Part shown: positions 17,915-26,443 of the stretch, piece after piece
Layout: every line of letters starts with the position of its first letter
Position numbering within the stretch: position 1 is the first letter of the stretch
Assembly (NCBI GenBank): GCA_014728115.1
Contig: WJME01000042.1
Span: 1-57,673 of the forward strand
Reading direction: 5' to 3'
DNA: 57,673 nucleotides
Source of the DNA: Candidatus Zhuqueibacterota bacterium
GTDB lineage: Bacteria > Zhuqueibacterota > Zhuqueibacteria > Residuimicrobiales > Oceaniaggregativiventaceae
Translations under genes and position numbers: made by a program
Notes under the pieces: model-generated
Database searches by the model: none
What the model was told of the DNA's origin: nothing
Seen by the model: only the letters and a program-made list of their open reading frames with translations

Positions 17915-20278
17915 ATGAGTCTTGTACAAAAAATAGATGACCAAATGATGCAGACCGTCCAGGCCATTATCTCCAGGCATGGTCGTGATGCTCATGCCAT
18001 TATTCCCATATTGCAGGCGATTCAATCGACCTATAAATATCTGCCTGAACCTGCGTTACGGGCGGTATGCGATCTTACAGAGATACGTGCGGCCGATATC
18101 ATGGGGGTTTCTAGCTTTTATTCGCAATTTCGCCACAAGCCTGTCGGCGATCATATCATCCAGGTCTGCACAGGAACGGCCTGTCATGTCAAGGGTGCAG
18201 AACGGGTGCACGATGCCTTTCGAAATGAACTTCATATTGCCAAAGGCGAAGATACGGATGCCAGTCATCTCTACACTGTGCAAAAAGTTGCATGTCTCGG
18301 GTGCTGTACTCTGGCTCCTGTTGTCCAGATCGATGAGGTCACCTATGGTCATGTACAGCCTGAAAAAGTTCATGATGTCCTCAAAGACTTTAGTTCTCGG
18401 GATCATGATGCCTCATCATCGTCGATGGTGGTGGCGGGTCATGCCGATGATATCGGAGAAATTCGTATTGGCCTGGGTTCTTGTTGTGTTGCCAGTGGCA
18501 GTGGAGAGGTCCGCAATGCGCTTTATGAAACCCTGACAGAATCGGGAATCCATACACGGGTCAAGCGGGTAGGTTGTGTAGGAATGTGCCATCGCGTGCC
18601 CCTGTTGGAACTGGTTCCTGCGGATAAAGATCAGGAGACCGTTCTCTATGACAAGGTTGCCCCTGAGCAGGTAAGGGATATCGTGCTTAAGCATTTTCGA
18701 CCTCCCTCATTCAAACAGCGTTTTCTGAGCAAAACTCGCCAGTGGCTCGATACCATTTATGATGAAAGCACGAGCGGATTTACCCGGCATGGAATGCATG
18801 TTCGCGATCCTTTGATCCAGGCATTTCTCGGCCGCCAGATTCACATTGCCACCGAACATGCCGGCTATGTCGATCCTTTGGATTTATCCGATTATCGCAA
18901 TCGCGGCGGCTTTAAAGCAGTTGAACGCGTACTGGATATGGACCCGGATCAACTGATCGGGGAGATCATTGCCAGCGGTCTGCGTGGTCGCGGAGGAGCC
19001 GGATTTCCGACAGGAAAAAAATGGCAAATCGCACGCCAGGTAAAAGATGATTTGAAATACATTGTCTGTAATGGTGACGAAGGTGATCCCGGAGCGTTTA
19101 TGGACCGTATGATTCTCGAGTCATATCCTTATCGGGTACTCGAAGGCATGATCATCGGCGCATTTGCGATTGGGGCGCACAAGGGTTACCTCTATATCCG
19201 TGCCGAGTATCCCCTGGCCGTTGAACGTGTTCGCGCGGCCATCAAAAAATGTGAACAGCAAGGTTTTCTGGGAGAGAATATTCTGGGCTCTGGGTTTTTA
19301 CTGACCCTGCAAATCATGGAAGGTGCCGGTGCGTTTGTCTGCGGAGAAGAAACCGCTCTGCTCGCATCTATCGAAGGCAAGCGGGGCATGCCGCGTTTCC
19401 GTCCACCATATCCGGCTCAAAAAGGACTATGGAACCATTCTACTTTGGTCAACAATTGTGAGACATTTGCCACGGTACCCTGGATCATAAATCACGGACC
19501 AGATTCATTTTCCAGTATGGGCACCGACGAGAGCAAGGGCACCAAAGTCTTTTCATTAGCAGGCAAGATCGCACGTGGCGGCCTGATCGAGGTCCCCATG
19601 GGCATCACCATCCGTGAAGTGGTTGAAGAAATCGGCGGTGGGATCGAACACGGCAAGCGTTTCAAGGCCGTGCAGATCGGCGGTCCTTCAGGCGGATGTG
19701 TGCCGGCAGAACTCGCACATACCAAAATCGATTTTAAAGATCTGACCAGTGTTGGGGCTATGATGGGGTCAGGTGGATTGCTGGTCATGGATGAATCCGA
19801 TTGTATGGTCGATATTGCCCGCTATTTTCTCAGTTTTACCTTTGATCAGTCCTGTGGAAAATGCACGTATTGTCGCATCGGCACCCGGCATATGCTGGAT
19901 ATCCTGGAACGGCTGTGCGAAGGCAAGAGCAAAAAGGGCGATCTGGAAATGCTGGAAGAACTCGCACAGAAAACCAAAACAGGCAGCTTGTGTGGATTGG
20001 GCAAAACAGCACCCAATCCTGTGCTCTCTACACTGAACTATTTCCGGGAAGAGTATGAGGCCCATTTGGAGGGCAAGTGCCCTGCGAAAAAATGCAAGGC
20101 CCTGATCGAATATACGGTAACCGATGATTGTATCGGGTGTACGCTCTGTGCTCAAAAATGTCCTGCAGATGCAATAGAACCCGTACCTTATGAGAAACAT
20201 TTTATTCTACAGGAGAATTGTACTCGATGCGATACCTGCTTTCAGGTGTGTCCAAACAATGCCATTCGCATCGATTAG
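17915..20278 (+). CDS. NuoE/NuoF-type NADH-oxidising flavoprotein fusion with extra 2Fe-2S and 2x4Fe-4S domains
   Basis: A 787-residue cytoplasmic fusion. Residues 5-155: NuoE-like 2Fe-2S thioredoxin fold (CTGTACHVKG and ACLGCCTLAP give the four ligands). Residues 175-265: a second 2Fe-2S thioredoxin-like domain (LGSCCVASG and GCVGMCHRVP). Residues 290-700: NuoF/HoxF core with GRGGAGFPTGKKW and CNGDEGDPGAFMDR for FMN and NADH, FVCGEETALLASIEG, an SLBB part, and SCGKCTYCRIGT for a 4Fe-4S cluster. Residues 735-787: two-cluster ferredoxin (CIGCTLCAQKCP, CTRCDTCFQVCP). The layout resembles HndC/HydB-type subunits of NAD(P)-linked hydrogenases and formate dehydrogenases, but no hydrogenase or formate dehydrogenase subunit is nearby. 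Expected reaction: electron exchange between NAD(P)H and FeS partners. It is followed 10 bases later by the GltD-like flavoprotein. Confidence 0.92.
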   Translation: MSLVQKIDDQMMQTVQAIISRHGRDAHAIIPILQAIQSTYKYLPEPALRAVCDLTEIRAADIMGVSSFYSQFRHKPVGDHIIQVCTGTACHVKGAERVHDAFRNELHIAKGEDTDASHLYTVQKVACLGCCTLAPVVQIDEVTYGHVQPEKVHDVLKDFSSRDHDASSSSMVVAGHADDIGEIRIGLGSCCVASGSGEVRNALYETLTESGIHTRVKRVGCVGMCHRVPLLELVPADKDQETVLYDKVAPEQVRDIVLKHFRPPSFKQRFLSKTRQWLDTIYDESTSGFTRHGMHVRDPLIQAFLGRQIHIATEHAGYVDPLDLSDYRNRGGFKAVERVLDMDPDQLIGEIIASGLRGRGGAGFPTGKKWQIARQVKDDLKYIVCNGDEGDPGAFMDRMILESYPYRVLEGMIIGAFAIGAHKGYLYIRAEYPLAVERVRAAIKKCEQQGFLGENILGSGFLLTLQIMEGAGAFVCGEETALLASIEGKRGMPRFRPPYPAQKGLWNHSTLVNNCETFATVPWIINHGPDSFSSMGTDESKGTKVFSLAGKIARGGLIEVPMGITIREVVEEIGGGIEHGKRFKAVQIGGPSGGCVPAELAHTKIDFKDLTSVGAMMGSGGLLVMDESDCMVDIARYFLSFTFDQSCGKCTYCRIGTRHMLDILERLCEGKSKKGDLEMLEELAQKTKTGSLCGLGKTAPNPVLSTLNYFREEYEAHLEGKCPAKKCKALIEYTVTDDCIGCTLCAQKCPADAIEPVPYEKHFILQENCTRCDTCFQVCPNNAIRID

Positions 20279-20288
20279 AAAGATATCT

Positions 20289-21866
20289 ATGAATGTATCC
20301 CTGACCATAAACGGCAAAACAGTCACTGTGCCGGATCATTATACCTTACTGGAAGCCTCTGAAAAGCTGGGCATTGAGATTCCGACACTTTGCCATTCAC
20401 CGGGGCATGAACCGTTTACTTCATGCATGATCTGTATGGTTCATGATCTCGATCGGGATATCCTCGTTCCTGCGTGTTCTGCCAGGGTACAACAAGGTTT
20501 GAATATTGCCACGGATGATGACAAGGTACATGACTCCCGTAAAGATACCCTGGATCTGCTGTTGAGCGAGCATGTAGGGGACTGTGAGGCTCCCTGTCAT
20601 CGTATTTGCCCTGCGCTGATGAATATCCCGTTGATGATCCGCCAAATTCGTGCTGAAAAATTTCACGATGCCCTGGTCACCGTCAAGCACGATATTGCAC
20701 TTCCGGCTGTACTCGGACGAATCTGTCCAGCTCCATGTGAAAAAGGCTGTACCCGCAATCAGCACGACGGGGCTGTCTCTATTTGCCTGCTCAAGCGTTT
20801 TGTCGCTGATTGGGATTTATCTCGGGATGAACCCTATTTGCCGCCAATAAATCCTTCTACAGGGAAACGTGTCGCCATCGTGGGGGCTGGTCCCGCCGGT
20901 CTGTCAGCAGCCTATTATCTGGCTCAGATGGGACATCAAGCGATCTTGTTTGATGACCATCCAAAAGCCGGAGGGATGCTGCGTTACGGCGTGCCTGAAG
21001 ATAAATTGCCACGTGATGTACTTGACGCAGAGATCGAACAAATTTTTCGTCTGGGTGTTGCATTTCAGGGCAATACACCGCTCAAAGACAAAGTAAATCT
21101 GCAAACCTGGCTCAAAGAGTATGATGCAGTCATTCTGGCGATGGGAGCCAAGGAGAGTGAATGGCTCAGTGGATTGGGCTTGCAGGCTTCCAATCGGGGA
21201 CTGGTGATCGACCGGGATACCCATACTACGAGCATGGATCGTGTCTTTGCCGGGGGCGGTCTGGTCTCGAGCAGCAAGATGGCGGTTCGTGCAGCAGGGC
21301 ACGGTAAAACCATGGCTTTGGCTGCTGATCAGTTTTTACAACGTAAATCGCTCCGTGGCCGCACATTGCGTTTCAACTCTGTGATGGGCAGATTGCAACC
21401 TGGTGAGGCACATGAGTTCGAGCACGAGGCGGCTATACATCCGCGTGTTGAACCCTCTAAGGCAGGAATGGGCCTGACAGACCATCAACCTATAAAGGAA
21501 GCAGAGCGCTGTTTTCATTGCGACTGCCGCAAACCGGAATCATGCAAATTGAGATTGTACGCTGACCGGTATAAATCGAGCCAGAAACGGTTCCGCACCG
21601 GCAAACGACCGGAATTCGAACGGATGGTACAACAGGATATAGTGGTTTACGAGTCCGGTAAATGTATTAAATGCGGTTTGTGCGTGAGCATTACCAAACT
21701 CAGAGGTGAAAAATTCGGGTTGACGTTTGTTGACAGAGGATTCGATGTACGGGTTCGTGTGCCATTTAATGAAACCTTAAAAGATGCTCTTACCCACGCT
21801 GCCCGGGAATGTATAGAATCCTGTCCCACCGGAGCCCTGTCATGGATGAATAACGAAGAGTATTGA
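20289..21866 (+). CDS. 2Fe-2S ferredoxin/GltD-like FAD oxidoreductase lacking the NAD(P)H domain
   Basis: A 525-residue protein. Residues 1-80 are a NuoG-type 2Fe-2S domain (LCHSP, SCMICMVH, VPACS). Residues 95-160 hold the GltD-type cysteine pairs (CEAPCHRICP, ICPAPCEKGCTR). FAD binding follows with VAIVGAGPAGLSAAYYLAQM and GGMLRYGVPEDKLP. In GltD the path then goes from YDAV-x-L to a second Rossmann domain with GGGDTAMD; here DAVILAMGAKESEWL leads directly to RVFAGGGLV and an FAD-closing helix, so the NAD(P)H-binding domain of about 120 residues appears to be absent. The C-terminus has CIKCGLC and CIESCPTGA clusters. A start at 20190 would overlap the upstream gene by 89 bases; AGAAAG before ATG 20289 is preferred. 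It probably takes electrons from the NuoF fusion rather than from NAD(P)H itself. Confidence 0.85.
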   Translation: MNVSLTINGKTVTVPDHYTLLEASEKLGIEIPTLCHSPGHEPFTSCMICMVHDLDRDILVPACSARVQQGLNIATDDDKVHDSRKDTLDLLLSEHVGDCEAPCHRICPALMNIPLMIRQIRAEKFHDALVTVKHDIALPAVLGRICPAPCEKGCTRNQHDGAVSICLLKRFVADWDLSRDEPYLPPINPSTGKRVAIVGAGPAGLSAAYYLAQMGHQAILFDDHPKAGGMLRYGVPEDKLPRDVLDAEIEQIFRLGVAFQGNTPLKDKVNLQTWLKEYDAVILAMGAKESEWLSGLGLQASNRGLVIDRDTHTTSMDRVFAGGGLVSSSKMAVRAAGHGKTMALAADQFLQRKSLRGRTLRFNSVMGRLQPGEAHEFEHEAAIHPRVEPSKAGMGLTDHQPIKEAERCFHCDCRKPESCKLRLYADRYKSSQKRFRTGKRPEFERMVQQDIVVYESGKCIKCGLCVSITKLRGEKFGLTFVDRGFDVRVRVPFNETLKDALTHAARECIESCPTGALSWMNNEEY

Positions 21867-21959
21867 GAGTGAATTCTCTCCATGGGGATAAGGATCAACC
21901 GATAAACGGATTATTTAAATCTGATCATGTGTTTCCTTGAAAAACAATCAGAGAATGAC

Positions 21960-23108
21960 ATGTACCCTTTGAAAATACTTTTGATTTCAACCCTTTTGTT
22001 TGTTCTCGTCATTGCCTGCTCTACACCCGATAACGCTTTCCTGGATGCCGGAGAAGCTTATTGGCCGGGCTTCCGGGGGAACACTGATCTGGCGGGCGTA
22101 TCAGATAGCCCCTTGCCTGAAAAACCTGAATTATTATGGTCGTTCGAAACCGGGAACGACATAAAGTCCACACCGGTAATCGCAGAACATCGACTGTTCC
22201 TGACCTCCACCGATGGCTTTATCTATGCCCTCGATATAGAGGATGGTTCTCTTTTATGGAAATTCGATGCAAACGATGATATCGAAGCTTCCCCGCTTTA
22301 TCTTGATCATAAAATTTTTGTAGGCAATTTGAGCGGAATGTTTTTTACCCTCGATGCAGAGACCGGAGAATTGATCTGGCAGTTTGAAGCACAAGATCAA
22401 ATCTATGGATCTGCAAATTGGCTGCCAGTCAATGTCGACCAACATCGAATTCTGGTGGGCAGTTATGACAATAAAATGTATTGCTTTGATGCAGCGACAG
22501 GTAAAAGTGAATGGACGTTTGAAACGGATAATTATATCAATGGGGCTCCTGCGACAGACGGAAAGAGCATTATTTTTGGAGGTTGTGACGAACAGCTCTA
22601 TATTCTTTTTGGTACGGATGGCAAGCTCAGGGGGCAGGTCAATGCCGGCTCTTACATTGCCGGATCTGCCGCACTAAAAGACGATGTAGCTTATCTCGGC
22701 CATTATGGTTCACAGGTTCTTGCGATCGATCTCTCTGAACAAAAGATTGTCTGGCAATATTCGCCAGAGGATGCCCAGCCATTCTTTTCATCTCCTGCCG
22801 TGAATGACGAGTTTCTGGTCATCGGAGGGAGAGACAAAAAAGTACATTGTCTCGATCGTCAAACAGGAGAACCCTTGTGGACTTTTACCACCCTCGATGA
22901 TGTCGATGCGAGTCCGGTCATCGCCCGGGATAAGGTCATTGCCGCATCACTGGATGGCAGACTCTATATTCTCGATTTACAGAACGGTGAACAACGCTGG
23001 TCATTTGAAATCGGTGCTGATTTGACCGGATCACCCGCTGTGACTGGTGGAATGATCTTTATCGGAAGTGAAGACGGAATCCTTTATGCTTTTGGAGAGC
23101 GCTCATGA
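21960..23108 (+). CDS. Lipoprotein PQQ-like beta-propeller protein F
   Basis: A 382-residue lipoprotein. MYPLKILLISTLLFVLVIACS contains a good lipobox (VIAC), so the mature protein should be anchored by lipid. The propeller opens YWPGFRGNTDLAGV and has very regular blades of about 42 residues: ALDIEDGSLLWKFD, TLDAETGELIWQFE, CFDAATGKSEWTFE, CLDRQTGEPLWTFT and ILDLQNGEQRWSFE. It resembles the BamB/YfgL and serine/threonine-kinase-associated propellers more than proteins A-C. An in-frame ATG at 21927 would add 11 charged residues and spoil the signal, so 21960 is chosen. Its last four bases (ATGA) overlap the start of the glycosyltransferase gene, giving translational coupling. Confidence 0.85.
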   Translation: MYPLKILLISTLLFVLVIACSTPDNAFLDAGEAYWPGFRGNTDLAGVSDSPLPEKPELLWSFETGNDIKSTPVIAEHRLFLTSTDGFIYALDIEDGSLLWKFDANDDIEASPLYLDHKIFVGNLSGMFFTLDAETGELIWQFEAQDQIYGSANWLPVNVDQHRILVGSYDNKMYCFDAATGKSEWTFETDNYINGAPATDGKSIIFGGCDEQLYILFGTDGKLRGQVNAGSYIAGSAALKDDVAYLGHYGSQVLAIDLSEQKIVWQYSPEDAQPFFSSPAVNDEFLVIGGRDKKVHCLDRQTGEPLWTFTTLDDVDASPVIARDKVIAASLDGRLYILDLQNGEQRWSFEIGADLTGSPAVTGGMIFIGSEDGILYAFGERS

Positions 23109-24394
23109 AAATCGTACATATTATACCAGGATCAGGCGGAACATTCTATTGTCAAAATTGCATGCGGGATAATGAACTCATCCGTGCCCTGAAAAATGCG
23201 GGGCATGACGTGCGTATGGTCCCCATGTACCTGCCCCTGAACGTCGATATCCATGGAATCATGGGCGACACTCCGGTGTTTTATGGGGCCATCAATGTCT
23301 ATTTGAAAGAAAAGTTGCCACTTTATCGGCATGCACCTGTCTGGCTCGAACGGCTCTTTGACTCGGAATCGGTTTTACAAAAAGTGGCCAAACGATCGGG
23401 ATCGACACGTGCCGAAGGCCTGGAAGAAATGACGCTCTCTATGCTCAAAGGGGAAAAAGGTCGCCAGTCAACTGAACTGGAGCATCTGATCAATTATCTC
23501 CAAAAGGAGATTCAACCCGATGTCGTGCACCTTTCCAATGCTTTGTTGCTCGGGCTCGCCAGGCGATTACGCAATGATTTGGGAGCAGCCATTGTCTGCT
23601 CGTTGCAGGATGAAAACGAGTGGATCGATCCCATGCGAAGCCAATATCAGCAACAAGTGTGGGATCTGATGGCCGAACGCGCAAAGGATGTACATGCCTT
23701 TGTGGCCGCCAGTCAATACTATGCCGAACGCTCTGTGCAGCAAATGAAACTGGATCCCGCCAAAGTCAAGGTGGTCTATGGCGGTGTGAATCTCGACGGA
23801 TATGTTCAGTCCGATTTGCCAATGGATCCTCCTGTGATCGGTTATCTCTGCCGCATGAGCGAGTACTTTGGCTTGGGTCTGGTCGTGGATGCCTTTATCG
23901 ATTTAAAAAAAGATTCCCGATTTTCTCATACACAATTATGGCTTACCGGTGGATACACCGGCGATGATAAACCCTTTATCGATGCCAAACTCGCCGAGGC
24001 TCATGCGGCCGGGGTAGGAAATGATATTCGCATTTGGGAAGAATTTGACAGGCAAAACCGAATCAAATTTCTGCAATCCCTGACCTTGCTCTCAGTGCCG
24101 GTACTGAATGGTGAAGCTTTTGGGGCTTACCAGGTGGAAGCTCTGGCTGCGGGCGTCCCTATTGTTCAACCCAATGTAGGGGGCTATGCGGAATTTATCG
24201 AATCCACAGGCGGGGGGCTCATTTATGAACCCAATACCGCAGAACAACTATCCCAGGCCTGGAAAGACACATTATCCACTCCTGAAAAAATCAAAACCCT
24301 GGGCTCCCAGGGCCGTGCCAGGGTTTTGCAGGAATTCTCGATGCAAAGGATGGCAAATGATATGATCAATGTCTACCAGGATGTATTGTCCTAG
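23105..24394 (+). CDS. GT4-type glycosyltransferase
   Basis: A 429-residue GT-B fold protein of the GT4 kind. The N-terminal Rossmann part has KIVHIIPGSGGTFYCQNCMRD, with the glycine loop for the acceptor side. The C-terminal part has VKVVYGGVNLDGY, VIGYLCRMSEYFGLGLVVDA (nucleotide-sugar domain), and EAFGAYQVEALAAGVPIVQP followed by GGYAEFIE, the E-x7-E donor-sugar signature. It should transfer a sugar from an activated donor to a lipid, polysaccharide or protein in the cytoplasm; donor and acceptor cannot be told. The start overlaps the previous propeller gene by four bases, an odd pairing of a cytoplasmic transferase with an exported lipoprotein. The next propeller gene starts 17 bases downstream. 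Confidence 0.88.
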   Translation: MKIVHIIPGSGGTFYCQNCMRDNELIRALKNAGHDVRMVPMYLPLNVDIHGIMGDTPVFYGAINVYLKEKLPLYRHAPVWLERLFDSESVLQKVAKRSGSTRAEGLEEMTLSMLKGEKGRQSTELEHLINYLQKEIQPDVVHLSNALLLGLARRLRNDLGAAIVCSLQDENEWIDPMRSQYQQQVWDLMAERAKDVHAFVAASQYYAERSVQQMKLDPAKVKVVYGGVNLDGYVQSDLPMDPPVIGYLCRMSEYFGLGLVVDAFIDLKKDSRFSHTQLWLTGGYTGDDKPFIDAKLAEAHAAGVGNDIRIWEEFDRQNRIKFLQSLTLLSVPVLNGEAFGAYQVEALAAGVPIVQPNVGGYAEFIESTGGGLIYEPNTAEQLSQAWKDTLSTPEKIKTLGSQGRARVLQEFSMQRMANDMINVYQDVLS

Positions 24395-24411
24395 CGAAAG
24401 GAACTCTGAAA

Positions 24412-25671
24412 ATGGCCAGAATTGCCTTTGTTATACTGTTCACCGCAGGGTTGATCGGCGGGTTTTTACCTTGGGCACATGCTCAGGATGACTGGGACCG
24501 TTTCAGAGGGCCGAACGGTACCGGGTTATCGGATGCAAAAAATATCCCTGTGGAATTCAGAGAACAGCATAGAAAATGGAGTCTGGCACTTGAGGGGATT
24601 GGTCATTCGACACCTGTCGTTGCGAATCAAACCGTCTTTGTAACCAGTGCGGATCGCGATGCAGGCAAAATCCATTTATTCGCCGTACGTGCAACGGACG
24701 GATTTCTGCTATGGCAAAAAAGTCAGCCGTTTGATCCTTTTCATATCAATACTGATAACAGTTATGCTTCTTCTTCGCCTGTAGCAGATGCGTACCGGGT
24801 TTATTGGCTGATACTGGAAGAAAAGAGAACCGTGTTGACATCCTTTACGCATGCTGGCAAGCAGGTATGGCAACAAACGTTTGATGGACCAAAAACCCGT
24901 CATGGTTCCGGGTGTTCTCCTATGATCGTCGACGATCTGGTGGTTTTTACTCTGGAACATGAAGAGAGCAAGAGTGAAAAATCCAGCCAGTGGATTGCCA
25001 TTGATAAGAATTCGGGTCATATCCGATGGCAATTGCCCAGAAATACGGTCACCAGTAATTCGTTTTCAACTCCATGTGTACTCTTGACAAATGAAGAAAA
25101 GGTGTTGATATTTACCAGCGAAGGGCATGGGCTTGCGGCAGTAAGGGTTAAGGATGGCTCTGTGGCCTGGGAACTGTCAGATGCTCTGTCAGCTCGTGCG
25201 ATCTCTTCCCCGGTTCTGAGCGGAAACCATGTTTGGGCGACGCGTAAAGGAGAACTGGTGGCGTTCAAAGGTGTAAAAGGATCTTCTCCGGAGATTGCCT
25301 ATCGGTTACCGGCAAAATATTCTCCCTATGTTCCCACACCGTTGGTAAAAGATGGTTTGCTGTATAACTTTATGGATAATGGTTATGTGTCCTGCCATCA
25401 TGCCGGGGATGGTGAATTGATCTGGCGTGAAAAACCGGGCGGAAAGTTTTATGGATCGCCCATTTGCATCGATGACCGTCTTTATGCCATAACCCGGGAG
25501 GGTGATGTAATTGTCCTGAAGACCGGTGAGACCTTTGAGGTATTGGCTGTAAATTCCATGGGAGAAAAGAGTCATGCCACCCTGACGCTTGCGGGTGATA
25601 TGCTCATTGTGCGTACATTCAGTAAATTATTTGGCATCGCGAACGCAGGGTCGTCAACTCTGCCTGAATGA
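24412..25671 (+). CDS. Exported PQQ-like beta-propeller protein G
   Basis: A 419-residue exported propeller with a signal peptide (IAFVILFTAGLIGGFLPWAHA, cut near residue 24). It starts DDWDRFRGPNGTGLSDAKNIP, close to the WPxFRGPxxxG opening of the PQQ-like families of Planctomycetes and FCB bacteria, and has blades such as IDKNSGHIRWQLP, RVKDGSVAWELS and HAGDGELIWREK. It is the seventh and last propeller of the train. GAAAGGAA lies seven bases before the ATG. No cysteine pair or catalytic acid of PQQ dehydrogenases is present. Function unknown. Confidence 0.84.
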   Translation: MARIAFVILFTAGLIGGFLPWAHAQDDWDRFRGPNGTGLSDAKNIPVEFREQHRKWSLALEGIGHSTPVVANQTVFVTSADRDAGKIHLFAVRATDGFLLWQKSQPFDPFHINTDNSYASSSPVADAYRVYWLILEEKRTVLTSFTHAGKQVWQQTFDGPKTRHGSGCSPMIVDDLVVFTLEHEESKSEKSSQWIAIDKNSGHIRWQLPRNTVTSNSFSTPCVLLTNEEKVLIFTSEGHGLAAVRVKDGSVAWELSDALSARAISSPVLSGNHVWATRKGELVAFKGVKGSSPEIAYRLPAKYSPYVPTPLVKDGLLYNFMDNGYVSCHHAGDGELIWREKPGGKFYGSPICIDDRLYAITREGDVIVLKTGETFEVLAVNSMGEKSHATLTLAGDMLIVRTFSKLFGIANAGSSTLPE

Positions 25672-25710
25672 AATGAATCTATTTGCGAGTCAACTGACTT
25701 GAGGTCACCT

Positions 25711-26403
25711 ATGTTGCTAAAATGTGATAAAATAAACAAATATTATCGTTCGACAACCCGTGCACCGGAACGGACGGTACTTGAAGATCTGGATTTATCC
25801 GTGGAGACAGGTACCAGCCTGGCAATCGTAGGGCCCTCGGGTTCGGGAAAAAGTACATTGCTCAATCTGATCGGACTGCTGGACAAGCCCTCTGCCGGAA
25901 CACTTTATTTTAATGATCGGAATTCGGAACAAATGGATGAAAATGCCAGGGCCCGTATTCGCAACCGCGAAATCGGATTTATTTTTCAAATGCACCATTT
26001 GTTACCTCAATGTACTGTACTTGAAAATGTATTGATACCGACGTTGGCCGATCCCGGAAAAAATGAACCGGACCACCGGTCTCATGCAGAGACACTTTTG
26101 CAGCGTGTAGGATTGCTGGAACATGCCCATAAACTGCCCGGCCGTCTTTCAGGGGGTGAACAACAAAGAGTGGCGGTGGTGCGAGCCTTGATAAATCGAC
26201 CAAAACTTTTGCTGGCAGATGAACCCACGGGTTCGCTGGATCAGCGTACAGCCGACCAGTTAGCCGATTTGTTGATCGAACTGAATCAGGAACAGTCTCA
26301 GACTCTGGTGATGGTAACGCATTCCCAGCGGTTGGCCGAGCGAATGGAGCGCACACTCTATTTGCGCGATGGCCGACTCTGGGATCATGATCAGAATTCT
26401 TGA
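25711..26403 (+). CDS. ABC transporter ATP-binding protein (LolD/MacB type)
   Basis: A 230-residue ABC ATPase. Walker [12 protein letters not shown] near residue 40, Q-loop [16 protein letters not shown], signature [15 protein letters not shown], Walker [13 protein letters not shown] and H-loop VTHS are all intact. This subfamily (LolD, MacB, FtsE-like) works with FtsX-type permeases in lipoprotein release, efflux of peptides or macrolides, or envelope signalling, rather than in nutrient import. A TTG at 25699 is in frame, but ATG 25711 with GAGGT six bases upstream is the better start. The permease gene follows 40 bases downstream and must be its partner. Whether its client is linked to the exported propellers upstream is not shown. 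Confidence 0.93.
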   Translation: MLLKCDKINKYYRSTTRAPERTVLEDLDLSVETGTSLAIVGPSGSGKSTLLNLIGLLDKPSAGTLYFNDRNSEQMDENARARIRNREIGFIFQMHHLLPQCTVLENVLIPTLADPGKNEPDHRSHAETLLQRVGLLEHAHKLPGRLSGGEQQRVAVVRALINRPKLLLADEPTGSLDQRTADQLADLLIELNQEQSQTLVMVTHSQRLAERMERTLYLRDGRLWDHDQNS

Positions 26404-26443
26404 TACTAAAGGGTGTAAAGAGATCAAGCATGGCCATAAAATT

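Noticed and set aside
6882..25671. True PQQ-dependent dehydrogenases
   Set aside because: The proteins share only the propeller repeats. The adjacent cysteine pair and catalytic insertions of PQQ dehydrogenases are missing, and no PQQ synthesis genes are in the window.
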